Origin: Apostichopus japonicus
Lineage: Eukaryota; Echinodermata; Holothuroidea; Aspidochirotida; Stichopodidae
Assembly: GCF_037975245.1 (NCBI RefSeq)
Contig: NC_092571.1
Span: forward strand, 5,540,001-5,604,000
Length of the DNA stretch: 64,000 nucleotides
Direction: 5' to 3'
In this document: piece after piece, positions 9,769-20,449 of the stretch
Numbering within the stretch: position 1 is the first letter of the stretch
Layout: each line of letters starts with the position of its first letter
Notes under the pieces: model-generated
The model's database searches: none
Seen by the model: the letters and a program-made list of their open reading frames with translations, nothing else
Told to the model about the DNA's origin: nothing
Made by a program: the position numbers and the translations under genes

Positions 9769-12104
9769 TAGGGCTGTGTCATTCCATTTAATTGACTAAC
9801 CGGTTAACCGATTCTATTAACCGAACGGTTAACGTTTAAACGTAACCCGTGTTGTTGCCTCAAAATAAAAGCCGAAAATCAGAGTTATATAGCTCAGATT
9901 ATAATTCCGAAAGAGCGCCACCACTTTTGATGCGGAAGTACATTCTCAAAATAGCGCTGCAAGTATCGTTTTTTCGTAACGCGTATGTCAAGAATTTGGT
10001 TGTATTTGCTTAGTTTTGACGATCGTTGCATTGAAAAAGACGAATCGCGCGTTTTCATGAAGTTTTAAACAGATTTTTGTTTCTCTTTCAGTTCATCGGT
10101 AACTGTTACAGAGATATTTGAAGCAAATATTTCTTCGTTAATTGCGTAGCCCCTACTGTAATAGCGCAGGCATTGTATGGCAGTTATAAGCCTAATATTA
10201 CAAGGCCTACTTAATATTGGCATTGTGTATTGAAGTTCGCGATCATATGGAGTGTTAGACTACAAGTCTATTACCAGCTAGCCAAGGTTAGGAAAGTCGG
10301 TTGTTAGGAAGCGATTACTACAGAAGTGTACGGTAGTAGGGCTAGGCCTACGCAATTACAAGTACAACAATGGGTCACAGATATATTGAATTTGTGCATG
10401 GTGGAGGGGTAGGCAGAGGGTAGGGGGGAAGTGTGGAAAACATTGTAAAATTTCCCGCGAACACCCTGTCGATTTCCCGCCGGAGTTCGCGCAGCAAACA
10501 CAATTAGCACGCGTAGCATAATGGCGTGGGGTAGTCCCCCGGTGGGGTCATGTGGTGGAACCCCTTGTGGGGGTCCAGGTGTTAACGCCCCGGAAAATTT
10601 GGCGCGTCTGGCGATAAAATATTCGCAGCTGTGGATGCAAAATACTGACAACTTTTTTAATTTAAATTGTTACGAAACTGATGAAAATTTTGAAATGACA
10701 AGTTAGAGTAGCCATATTTTGTTATAAAATGAAAAGAGATCTATCTGTCTTACAATCATTAAAAAGTTTAACTTAAAAAAACATGCGATTTTATGAAACA
10801 ACGTTCGGCAAAGCCCCATTCCTAGACTGCCTAACAATAGCTTGCACTATACTACAACTACGGTAGGCTACATTTTCCAAGACACCTTGCCAAACAACTG
10901 TGAGCTCATCCCCTGTCTAACACCTGTTGTTAACAATTTTTTGGCATGTTGCCAAGGAACGTTTCATGGTCTAGAATTAATAAGGTCAGTCAGTAAAGGT
11001 TCGGTTAAGTTATGAGAATTATTATCTTAGACGTTTAAGAAAAGTAGGTAAAATATGATCCCCGTAACAGCTAGGTAAGTAAAACAGGCAACTGACTCCT
11101 CCGCATGAACAAGACAAACTATTCCACATGATACATGAAAGTAAACCTTGTAATCACATGTTTAAGGCCACTTGGCATGATTAACTAAATGCTTAATATT
11201 GTTTCCATGTTCTTGTAGAAAACGTAAACTTCGCAATATACAATTAGTTGTGGTTTTGTAGTTACGTGAGATCCGTAACCGACGAGGTGGTTAGGCTATT
11301 TGCTATACACTAAACTATGGTAGGATATTATTTTCTCCGTAATTTTGGAAATTCTAGAAAATACTTTTTCGCCGCTTAACACCAGATGTGTTCTTACGTT
11401 TTATTCATAATTGGGTGTACTAGAGCCTTGTTAACATGACATTAGTTGCATTTAGCAAGATATGCCAGTTTCGCGTGAATTTTTCGAAAGTTTTTCGCTC
11501 GATCTTTCGTAAAATTTGAAAGGTGTACCCACTTACTTTTCGTACACAATTGGTTATTTCTCTACTGATTTTCAGAGTTTTCTTTACAGTCAAGTGTATA
11601 CGTTGTGCATTGAGTATAAACTTATCGCGAATGCAAGAAAACGATGCGGGGATTTCCAGCAGACAAATGTTTTCTTTGTGGGATTACTGAGTCTGTTTGA
11701 ATGGAATCCCGCACCTTAGAGGGAACACTGAACTGAAATTACATCATAATAAAGAAAACGTTTACTGCTTAAATACAATATAAATTTGAAAGGATTAGAT
11801 GCAGACTCGCCCCGTTGTCGAACAGGGTAACAATAGGCGCTTCACGGGTCGCATACCGCTTGGTAATCCCTTCAATCGTACCGCCAATCTTAAAAATCTT
11901 TTGTATGGATGCGTGATAAAGTTTGCAATTGTTACGTGATTTTCGGCAAGCAAATGTTGCGGTCTATTTCGGGAATAAAGTGATGTGAAGACGCGCCGTT
12001 GCGACTGCGTAATTGGCATTACAAAAATGGTTAAACTTATACGATGTACGGCGGACGTTTATCCGGCCGTTCGGTCGGTTAACCGTTTAACCGTTACAGC
12101 CCTA
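9769..12104. mobile_element. Non-autonomous hAT-like element, 2.3 kb, in UXS1 intron
   Basis: The element starts tagggctgt and ends acagcccta (perfect 9-bp inverted repeat). It is flanked by perfect 8-bp duplications atttggtt (9761-9768 and 12105-12112). Both subterminal regions are packed with ggttaacc-type motifs (around 9800-9840 and 12070-12095), probably transposase binding sites. TAGGGCTGT ends are known from hAT elements. The interior has a CpG-richer patch at about 10440-10620 but no long reading frame, so this is a deletion derivative or fully decayed copy. Confidence 0.9.
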
Positions 12105-12322
12105 ATTTGGTTCACATCTCAACCACTCAGACACTGTTCACATTACTATATTAACCTCATAAAATAGGAATTTTTAAGTTTCCTTCATTACTTGAGAGTT
12201 AATGAATGATTTTTGCTTTGGATTTTAATATTGAATCGCATGGAGAAATCTGCCACGCTGTGTCTAATTAATATTCAACAATGATGGAAATTTTAATTCA
12301 AGTAAAGTGTTTGCACTTGCAG

Positions 12323-12426
12323 GGGGAGACAGCAAAATAACTAACATCGAAGCAGCAGAGGATGATCCCAAGAGAAGAAAACCAGATATAGCAAAAGCTA
12401 AGAAGCACCTTAAGTGGGAACCAATT
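12323..12426 (+). CDS. UDP-glucuronate decarboxylase (UXS1), penultimate coding exon
   Basis: This 104-nt exon completes the split glycine codon and encodes 35 residues including EDDPKRRKPDIAKAKKHLKW and then EPI. This is the conserved C-terminal part of UXS1, where the vertebrate protein has a closely similar DDPQKRKPDI segment. The exon lies between an AG acceptor (12321-12322) and a GTGAGT donor (12427). It ends in phase 0 and joins directly to the exon at 20372. It follows a 5651-nt intron and precedes a 7945-nt intron that carries a DIRS-like element in the same orientation. No stop or frameshift interrupts the exon, so the gene looks functional. Confidence 0.92.
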
Positions 12427-12651
12427 GTGAGTACAAACAATCCTTCATGTTTATTGTATGTGTGTACATATGTGACAACCTGGTGCATAGACATAATAAC
12501 TCAGGAACTGAAGGTTACAATAACTTCAGACTTGGTACATAGATTCCTCATTCTAATTTCTTGGCTGTCTGTGTTGAGTAACCCCAATGATCAAGGAGGT
12601 CACAGACAGAAAAAATATGAACAGTTTTATAGGAGCTACCCAACACCTACA

Positions 12652-12716
12652 CCAGTGGTAAATCTGATAGATTTATTTCGCTCCTCGCTTACCCGTCTCC
12701 TCACAGCCTTAGCTCT
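12652..12716 (+). repeat. DIRS left inverted terminal repeat (part)
   Basis: The segment from ccagtgg through cgctcctcgcttacccgtct resembles the reverse complement of 18504-18564, with shared stretches around tttacttt/tttatttc and tcttaccc/gcttaccc. It is diverged and the match was aligned by eye. Confidence 0.5.
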
Positions 12717-13520
12717 TGCATGATACCGTGCCTAGCATTCTAGGTATGGTACCTTTTAAATAATGAACGGGTAATCTTTTAACAGGGTTCGCCAGCTCTG
12801 TCTGGACCCCTCCTGTCAATGCGCGTCCTTCTCATCTTACCACCCAAAGTATTTTGGCATACGTCTGATTGTGTATCATTTCAGTTCTACTGAACTGGAT
12901 TTTTCAAGCCCCTTTTTGGTGTTTTGGAAGAAGTCTGAAGTTGTTGTGTCCAGCCTGAGAAATTTGGGATGGTTTTCAGGACATCCCTTTCCTCGCTTTG
13001 TTTATTTTTTTCGGGGGAAAAGGTAGCAGTTTCTCAAACTGCTCACACTAGTTTTCCTGTCTGTGTACTAGTCATATTGTTGCCATATTCGACTTGTATT
13101 TTCACATCCTCTTTGTTAAGTTTTCTTTCAAAGACTATTAACTGTTTATAGTTGGCATTCTTTCATTTTCCCATTCGTTGGCCTATTTCTTATGTATTCT
13201 TGTTAGGGTTTTGGTTACTACTCTCCTTGTAAGCCACTTGCATCTACAATCGTTGACAAAAATAGATGGGACACCCCACTCCCCGTATCAATGTTGCAGT
13301 TTCTGAGCGCTTTTGGCTACAACATTGAACAGGGGGAAGGGGGTGCGCTTAAACCAATATCGCTCGTTGCTGCTCATACTGTCCCATCATTTTTTTCGAG
13401 GATTGTAGCTTACATGAAGCATATTGCTACTTCCGTACTTGCTAGGCTGTTTTGTGTAAGCTTATCATTCTTTCCACCTTTGTTACTCCATTTGCTATTC
13501 ATATTTGCCTTAATTCAGAG

Positions 13521-14660
13521 ATGTTTTCAAGGAGCCAACTTAAGTGTGTGAACTGTTCGTTGCTTCGTCCTGGAAGATTTTGGGACGAGCATGATCTTTG
13601 CCAAAATGCCGAACGTGCACTAGCATAGATCCTTGTCTAGTTTGTATTCAATTTTCTCCTATCACATTGGCAAGAGATGAACTCATGGTTAAAAGAGTGG
13701 AGGAATAAGTTGCAGAAGCAAGCTCAGCTACTGAAACCGAATGGCTCTTTGGAAAAGGGGGAAGTAGAGATGGGGGGAGTAAGAGAGGAAGGAGAGGATA
13801 TCAGAGGGTGAAGAGAAGAAATAGGTCACCTAGATATAGGTAAGACCTAGTTGACAGGCCTCTTGAAACATCTTCTGGAAAAGGGAGCAAGAGACAAGCT
13901 CCTTGAAAGGGAACAGAAATATGGCCTGACAGAAACAACAGTGTCCACGTCCACCATGGCAGTGGAGCCAGAGATGGCAGAGGGCCTGCGAGAGGAGGAT
14001 TTTCTAGACTGTAGAGCATCAGTAGAAAACTCAGGTCTAGAAGACATGTTCTTGGTTTCAGTGAGTGTTAGACGAGTATTCTTCAAGAGTCCTGGAAGAG
14101 GAGGCCCCCTCGGCAAGGGGAACGACGGTACCCCCGGAGTTAGTGCTCAGTGAGATTGGCCAATATTGGACTGGGGTTTCAGGAGCCACAATAGCAACGC
14201 AGGCATGAAGTTTACATTGGTCCTTATTCTGATTGCAGAAGTCCTCATGAGATACCATCAACAATTGCCTGTCTCCAGAAACAGTGCGGGCAGCTCCTTC
14301 TACTGTTGGGTCCGTTGATATAAGGGGTCCGTTGAAATGATTAACTTATGATCAATTTTCCAGGGTGTCAACGAGATCAATAACAATGCAGAAAGGAGAA
14401 GGTGGCCTCATCCACCAGGTGGACAAGGATGATAGCACTTCTGTTTTTGGGGGGCGGGGGGATGACCTGTTTGCAGGTAAAATCCATCTAAAGCTGCAGG
14501 AAGAGTTGACCCGTAAAGAGACCCAGGCAAAGTAGGAGTTCAGGTCATGGGAGAGAAGTAGACCTTGACGCTATTGACCAAGAGAGGCAAGACCTACCAG
14601 AGGGGTTCGAGGAGTCTTACAGGGTTATACGCAGAGAAGGTCGTTCACGAGCAGGGCAAT
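13521..14660 (+). pseudogene. DIRS ORF1 (gag-like) remnant
   Basis: The region opens with a 35-codon frame (13521-13628) containing KCVNCSLL and WDEHDLCQN, similar to the Cys-containing start of DIRS ORF1 proteins. It continues in shifted frames with EMNSWLKEWRNKLQKQAQ near 13680, an Arg/Ser-rich RRNRSPRYR near 13810, and acidic segments near 14420-14660. Several stops and frameshifts interrupt it. DIRS ORF1 is thought to act as a nucleic-acid-binding gag analogue. The family match is by eye and weaker than for the reverse transcriptase. It is cut off from the downstream pol region by the repeats at 14704-16547. Confidence 0.5.
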
Positions 14661-14703
14661 AGGTAGACTCAGTTGTTATACTGTGGATAGGCTCTAGGGG
14701 TAA

Positions 14704-15598
14704 GGCAGATTTCCCATTGACTTAGTCTGGGCTACCATGGCTAACATGTGGTCGAAGATAACAGCAATAACAAAAGTATTCCATGGATTTCTTATAACTG
14801 CGTCACAATTTCAGCTATTAAACAGATACTAGGTTAGATTACCCCAGTGTGGTGTTAGGCAACCATGTGGTCAAACGTAACAGCAAAAATGAAAGTATTT
14901 CATGGATATCTTATAACTGCGTCACAACTTTAGCGAATAAACTGATGGTTAGGCTTAGCTAGATTTCTCATAGACTTAGTGTGGTGTTAGGCTACCATGT
15001 GGAAGAAATTGAAAGAACTCTCATAATTATTATTTATTCATTCATTTCTTTCATAGAAGTGAAGGCTGACAAGGAATTTCACGAGAGGTTAATGAATTAT
15101 AGCTGGGATAACTAAAAAATATAAATCGCAAATTGCTTTTTACTTAGACTTTTATTCCAAATGCGATCAAATTGCGTGAAACGCGCAATCTCGCAGATAA
15201 TGCATAATAAATAGTAGTAGTAGTAACAACTGCTTAAGGGCTAAATTGGATATTTATATGGTCTGATCCAATAGAGGTGGAGAGCAAACATAAGCAGCGG
15301 CAGCAGTACGATGTTAGTAGTGATGTTAATTATATGAAGTTTATAACAAGTTAATGAGAGAAACAAAACCAAATAGAAATTATTCAGGAAGGTCTTATAC
15401 CTTATCTAACATGTTCGTATTTGAACATGAAAACATTGTCAGTGGAGAATATAATTCATTTATTATAGCATACAATATGTAATTTCTTGAAAATCATGAT
15501 ACACAAGGGTAAACAATTTTTTCTCTGGGTACCTGGATACCCGACGGGTAACAGCTCTCAGGTACCCGGTTCCTGATTTTTGGACCCATGTAAACACT
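14704..15598 (-). repeat. Inverted copy of the 704-1840 repeat
   Basis: The reverse complement of this stretch matches 704-1400: the region around 15210-15400 (aagcagcggcagcag, gaagtttataacaagttaat, ggtcttataccttatc) mirrors 704-860, and 14704-15010 holds the accatgtgg/ttaggctacc tandem units. It extends past the first copy to a terminal block with gggtacctggatacccgacg and tttggacccatgtaaacact. It splits the DIRS gag-like and pol regions and so inserted into that element. Confidence 0.75.
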
Positions 15599-15967
15599 AC
15601 TATCACTAAAGGATCTTCTACAGCAACGACTAGACTGGACAGTGGGCGCTCCTGCAGTAGGCAGATATAGGCGGAGGTATTTGAAGCAATGAATCATAGT
15701 AAAGTGGGTCTTTCATCCAAGAGCAATCAATTTCCCATCTGAATGAATTTCTAAATTGAAAAGATTCCAAATTTCACTTAAAATGTTGAATTGGAAGCCA
15801 CCTGACGTGTAAGTTGTAGCCCATAGCCCTTGTGGGTTCCTCCCACATTTGCCATCGCTTAAGTGTCATAAAATAACTGCTGATTATAATTATTATTATT
15901 GTTCACCGCCCGGCCCTAGGGATGCTCACCCAACCTCGGCAAAACTGGAGGTTGGGGGTTGGAAATA
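15599..15967. other. Unassigned sequence between two repeat copies
   Basis: No coding signature or terminal repeat was recognised here. It may belong to the interrupted DIRS-like element or to a further insertion. Confidence 0.4.
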
Positions 15968-16547
15968 ACATGGGTACCCACCTGACGCGATACAACCAGG
16001 TTCCTCATTTATTACCCCAATCCTACGCAAAGTGTGATTTGTTTTTTTTTGGCACCGATAGTTAGGCAAGATTTTCCCATTGACTTAGTGTGGTGTTAGG
16101 CTACCATATGGTCAAAGATAACAGGAACAGTAAAATGAATGTATTTCATTGATATCTGATAACTGCGAAACAATTTCAGCGAGTAAACAGATTGTTAGGC
16201 TAGATTTCCCTGTTGGCTTAGCGTGGTGTTAGGCTACCATGTGGAAGAAATTGAAAGAATTCTCACAATTATTATTTTTTCATTTGTATGAAGTTTTTAA
16301 CAAGTTAATGAAAGAAGCAAAAGCAAATAGAAAATATTGAGGAAGGTTTTATACCTTATCTTACATGTACGTATTTGAACATGAAAACATTGTCAGTGGA
16401 GAATATAATTCATTAGGTATAGCATCCAATATGTAATTTCTTGAAAGGGGCGAAACACGAGGGTAAACAATTTTCTTCGGGTACCCAGATACCCGACGGG
16501 TAACGGCTCTTGGATACCCGGTTCCCAATATTTGGACCCGTGTAAAA
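15968..16547 (-). repeat. Second inverted copy of the 704-1840 repeat (shorter)
   Basis: Begins gggtacccacctgacgcgat, the reverse complement of the gcgtcgggcgggtaccc end near 1800. It passes one or two ttaggctaccat units and ends with gggtaacggctcttggatac and tttggacccgtgtaaaac. Compared with 14704-15598 it lacks the AGT-run and most tandem units but has both terminal blocks, so it may be the most complete outline of this family. Confidence 0.7.
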
Positions 16548-16759
16548 CTAGGAAAATGGTCTTTTGCCCAGCAGTGTGCACTTATTGGCACAGTGACATC
16601 ATCAAAGGTATAAGGTAAGATAGAGTTACGTCTGGTCTGCTTTTCGGAGAAGAGTTACACCAACATTCTCGGTTCCCGTCCAAAAGTTACCATTGAAGGG
16701 GGAAATTTGTTACTACAAAATGAGCAGTGGTAGCCTGAGGTATTGGGAGAGTTGGGAAC

Positions 16760-17870
16760 ACTCTTCAGGTCCTCATTTCTCTTAACCAAAAAGAGGGACA
16801 GGTCGTGGCGTCTTTTTCTAAATTTGAAACCCCTCAACAATTACGGTGTCAAGCCAGAGCATTTCCGCATGGAACACTAACTCGCTTTATTCCATTGCTG
16901 AGAAAAGGCATATATATGGCGAGCATGGACCTCCAAGACACTTACTAACACATACCGCTGCACCAGAAACATCTATGCTACCTGGCCTTCCGATACAAAG
17001 GAAGAGATTTTCAGTTCAGGGAACTGCTGTTAGGCTTGTCGACGTCACCTCATGTATTTACCAGATGTGCAGGAGCAGGGGTTTCCTTTCTCACAAAAGT
17101 GGGTGACACTGTTGTTTACCTCGATGATTGGCTGATTGTTGGGAAACCAAAGGAATATACAAGGAACAACGTCCACAAACCTTGCAGGTCTTACTTGATC
17201 AAGGTTGGCTGGTGAACAAGGCAAAGCCAAATCTAGTCCCAACACAAAGTATCCAGTTTCTGGGAGCTAAATTAGATTTCTGACGTGCCACAGTTGATTA
17301 CTGGCAGTCCCTTCAATAGAAGACCAAATTTTGTCACAACAAGAATCGTCAGCAGTAGATTGGCTCCCTGGGGCTCATGCATGGTGGACCGCTCCAACTT
17401 CATCTGCAATGGTTCAATGGCCCAAAAAATCTGGACAAGCAGGCATGAATTCCTCAAGTAGAAGAAAAATAGAACTAAGGGGTTCCCTTGAGGTGAGATC
17501 TACCAATGACATCCACTACAGGTGCCTCACCGACAGGGTGCCAGGGTGGGGAGCTCATTGGCAAGAGAAGGAGCAGATCAATCTGTTAGACCGACATTGG
17601 AGGCCTCTCTAGCACAGGTGAGGATCTCAAAGGTGACAGTCTTCACCAACAACACCATGGTAGTGGCCTATGTCAATCTGCAACTGGGGGCACACTCCAA
17701 GAAGTTGTGCCAGTCGACATGGGAACTACTGATGCAGTGCACGGAGTGGAAGGTAATACTAGGTTTCACACAGCAGGGAAAGAGAACGTAGAAGCAGATT
17801 ATCTGTTGAAGGGGAACTTAGATCCCCTGTACCCAAGGACATGTGACACAGTATTCAAGATTCTGGGAAG
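16760..17870 (+). pseudogene. DIRS-type reverse transcriptase-RNase H remnant
   Basis: The conceptual translation across several frames shows NLKPLNNYGVKPEHFRME near 16820, MDLQDTY from 16925 with an in-frame stop just after it, FRELLLGLSTSPHVFTR near 17010, and VYLDDWLIVGKP near 17120. Next, in a shifted frame, come LLDQGWLVNKAK and IQFLGAKLDF. YLDDWLI is the polymerase active-site block typical of DIRS elements. Downstream are GWGAHW and INLL near 17550-17590, then FTNNTMVVAYVN, VEADYL and GRPLIDRYATSQN up to about 17910, matching RNase H and the segment after it. Stops and frameshifts (for example near 17150-17185) make it non-functional. It lies within the second visible UXS1 intron, same strand. 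Confidence 0.85.
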
Positions 17871-18159
17871 ACCACTAATAGATCGGTATGCCACCTCCCA
17901 GAACACCAGTCTGTATTGTTTTGCACAATACAGTTCCACCCAAGGGCTTACCATACAGATGCTCTATCGTTTTCTTGGGATTATCTGGAAGCATTCACAA
18001 TCCCACCATAATTCTGATGGTTACTTACCACCTGTTATCACAGAAGAGAGGAATGCTCATATATACACCCAGATATCGAAGAGTTGCCTGGAAGTTGTCA
18101 GGGCTTCCTTCAGACAGACAGGATTTCTGCAGGCAGTTGCCTCCAATGCAGCCAACTGA

Positions 18160-18520
18160 AGGAGATCTACAATGGCAACTTACAATTCCCGACTATGGCG
18201 TAAAATTAACATTGAATTTCCTTCCAGGGGGTATTTTCATCCCAGGAATCAACGCTATGTCTTCTGCCGCCAAAGATAAATTATGATGACCAGTCTGGGC
18301 ATTGAAATGGTACCTGAAGGAACCGAGAAACTTTACGACAACCACAAACATGTTTATTTTAGCACAGGGGCCATTTTGCGGCAGCCTGGAGAACACTGAC
18401 AAGTTTTGTCACATGTTACTTATCAGATACTTTACAGGCTGAGTCTAACGCGGTGATGCAAAATCCCAGCTCCTACCCTTGGGCATCCCACCCATCTTGT
18501 TGCAGTTGAGGTTGTGACAA
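18160..18520 (+). pseudogene. DIRS-type tyrosine recombinase fragments
   Basis: The segment RSTMATYNSRLWRK near 18160-18200 resembles the start of the DIRS tyrosine recombinase. LKWYL near 18300 with NMFILAQGPF, and CYLSDTLQAESNAVM near 18410-18460, resemble its C-terminal part. The spacing between these blocks is much shorter than in complete recombinases, which suggests an internal deletion around 18290 that removed much of the catalytic domain. The matches are short and made by eye. Their order after the RNase H remnant supports the call. Confidence 0.55.
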
Positions 18521-18564
18521 GAAGGGTAAGAGAGGACCAAAGTAAATATTCCAAAACTCACTGG
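18504..18564 (-). repeat. DIRS right inverted terminal repeat (part)
   Basis: The reverse complement contains ccagtgagttttgg, atatttactttggtcctc and tcttacccttcttgtcac, parallel to the left border segment at 12652-12716. The similarity is imperfect and was judged by eye. Confidence 0.5.
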
Positions 18565-20371
18565 TTTGGATATTTACAAGTGACAAGCTTACCTGTCTCC
18601 ATTCACACCTCCCTCCTCTGTGAGGGTTAGGGAGACAGCGGGACGGAGGGGTGGTCACCCTAGAGTACATTTAAAGCTCCCTGGAGAGTTCAGCTCAAGT
18701 TAATAGAGGTCAGGGCCATCATCAGTCTGAACCCAGATGGTGAACAGTGTTACTATTGGTGAGTTCAATGTTTTGAACCAACTTTCAACTTGAAAAGTGT
18801 AGTAACTAGGTTAAAAAAAACAAAATGTTGAAGGAGCATACAGCACTCGGTCAGGGTGACATACAATTTGCTCGCTTATTTTGCAGATTGTGCCATGTCA
18901 TATCAATATTGCAATATAGCTGTGTTTATTATTTTATATTGCTGTATATTTTAAGTTGTATATTGTACATTGTATACGTTTTACATGAATTTCTCTTGGT
19001 TGGAATGTGAAAGCCAAGGGACTGAGGGTAGCCATTCCTGTGAGTATAGTCGAGACTGACTGGTGTGTGATAGGGAATCACTTTGGGAAGAGGAAGTGGT
19101 CTAATGAGAAGGAAATCCATTGAATGGAGATGTCCGGACATAGTGTAAAAAGGTTACCAGTTCATTTTAGGCACGGTAGAACGAGGTGCTGTGGTTAAGA
19201 GGAGACAGGTAAGCCCAACACTTGTGAATATTTAATGCAGCAAGTTTGGAATTTACAAGCTACTTGCCCCGGAATGGATGTTTATGCCTTTAAAAAAATG
19301 CAAAATGCATCATTTGAAAAGTAAAGCACTGATCAACTTGGTGCATGGTATGTAGATCCACTATAGCAGGTTCAACAACCGTATTGCTTTTTGTCTAAAA
19401 AACTTTTTGTTAACATGCTAAGTTAAAGAGAGGATGAAGTTGATCAATATATTTGCCCACTTGAGTGCATGTAACTTGTTGGTAGCAATAGTCAAACCTG
19501 GAAACCTTGTGTGGTATACCATGATCGTTCTCACGTAAAGTGTGGCAAGGATGGAGTAGAGAGAGTGCCTGGGCCTTGGTTAGCAATTGCATAGGCACTC
19601 TTAAATCCAAGCAATTTTAAATCAGACAATGGATCTGTCCGTCAACATCAATTGAAGGGCTGTTGCCCGCATGTCATTTGCATGGTCCTGACCAAGATGT
19701 CCAAGTTATTGTCCATGTCAGTGCCTTCATTAAAGTTAACAGATAAAGTATGTCCGAGGTCTCTTTGGGTCAAGGCATTTATAATTCTGAAATGTATGAA
19801 ACTTAGTGGCAGTGTTCAGTTGGTGAAAGGCACAAAAAGTTTCAAAAGGATAAGAGGTCTTTGCAGTAAGTAATTAACTGAATTTTTAAATACAAATCTA
19901 ATTTAGACCACAGTTGATTATAATCAGCTGTTACACACAGACAATATGGAAGGCTGCCTTTCATGGTGATTGAAAGCATGATAGATTGTACAAGTCACCT
20001 CAAAACTTTAAGTGATATTTTCTCAACATAGACATTCCATTTGTCTTTGCATATAGCTGAAAAACACTGTTCATGATAGCTGACATCAAATCACCTATAG
20101 TGACCTCCAAATGTTTTGACATTCACATAGCCAGCTGCAAAACATTGTCTTGGAACCATAACAAAATTATGAGCCACAATTTCTCTGCCGCACTTTCTGG
20201 CCTATATTTCAAGACCTGTGGAAGTGACTGCATTGACTGCACTCTTATTTTGTTATTTTGCATACTGGAAACCAGATGGTTTATGATTATTTGAGATTAA
20301 GAAGAGAAGAAACTCCTAACATACATGTGTTAATACTTTCTAACACTGTACTTATATTGTTATTTTCACAG
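18565..20371. other. Rest of the last UXS1 intron
   Basis: No complete element or exon was recognised. The intron ends with the pyrimidine-containing tract ttgttattttcacag before 20372. A possible second RNase H scrap lies near 18694 but is too short to call. Confidence 0.5.
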
Positions 20372-20449
20372 GTGCCACTCTCCGACGGTTTAGAAAAAAC
20401 TATAGATTATTTCAGAGAGGAAGTTAAATTGTTACAAAATAAAAGATGA
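20372..20449 (+). CDS. UDP-glucuronate decarboxylase (UXS1), last coding exon
   Basis: This exon encodes VPLSDGLEKTIDYFREEV followed by KLLQNKR and a TGA stop (20447-20449). The preceding exon ends in WEPI, so the junction reads WEPI-VPLSDGL, equivalent to the conserved WEPVVPLEEGL region near the C-terminus of animal UXS1. The acceptor is cacag at 20367-20371. The protein ends soon after this helix, whereas the human enzyme has a longer basic tail as I recall it. Together with 6614-6671 and 12323-12426 it gives 79 C-terminal residues. No AATAAA polyadenylation signal was found in the next several hundred bases, so the 3' end of the mRNA is undefined. Confidence 0.92.
   Translation: MPLSDGLEKTIDYFREEVKLLQNKR

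Larger units (their letters stand above)
12652..18564 (+). mobile_element. Degenerate DIRS-like retrotransposon in UXS1 intron
   Basis: Remnants occur in DIRS order on one strand: a gag-like region (13521-14660), reverse transcriptase and RNase H (about 16760-17870) and tyrosine recombinase fragments (18160-18520). The reverse transcriptase shows the DIRS-typical YLDDWLI. The outer borders carry an imperfect inverted repeat: ccagtgg...cgctcctcgcttacccgtc (12652-12716) against the reverse complement of 18504-18564. DIRS elements use a tyrosine recombinase and inverted terminal repeats and leave no target-site duplication. Stops, frameshifts, an internal deletion in the recombinase and a foreign insertion show it is dead. 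Exact borders are uncertain. Confidence 0.75.

Noticed and set aside
10440-10620. CpG-richer patch as a gene promoter or CpG island
   Set aside because: It is short, lies inside a hAT-like element, and no following exon is recognised.
13291-13551. 86-codon frame before the DIRS gag-like start
   Set aside because: Hydrophobic, no known family, and overlaps the better-supported gag-like frame at 13521.
18694-18745. Possible second RNase H fragment (LIEVRAI) downstream of the DIRS border
   Set aside because: Only about seven residues resemble the INLLELRA motif; too short to support a separate element.
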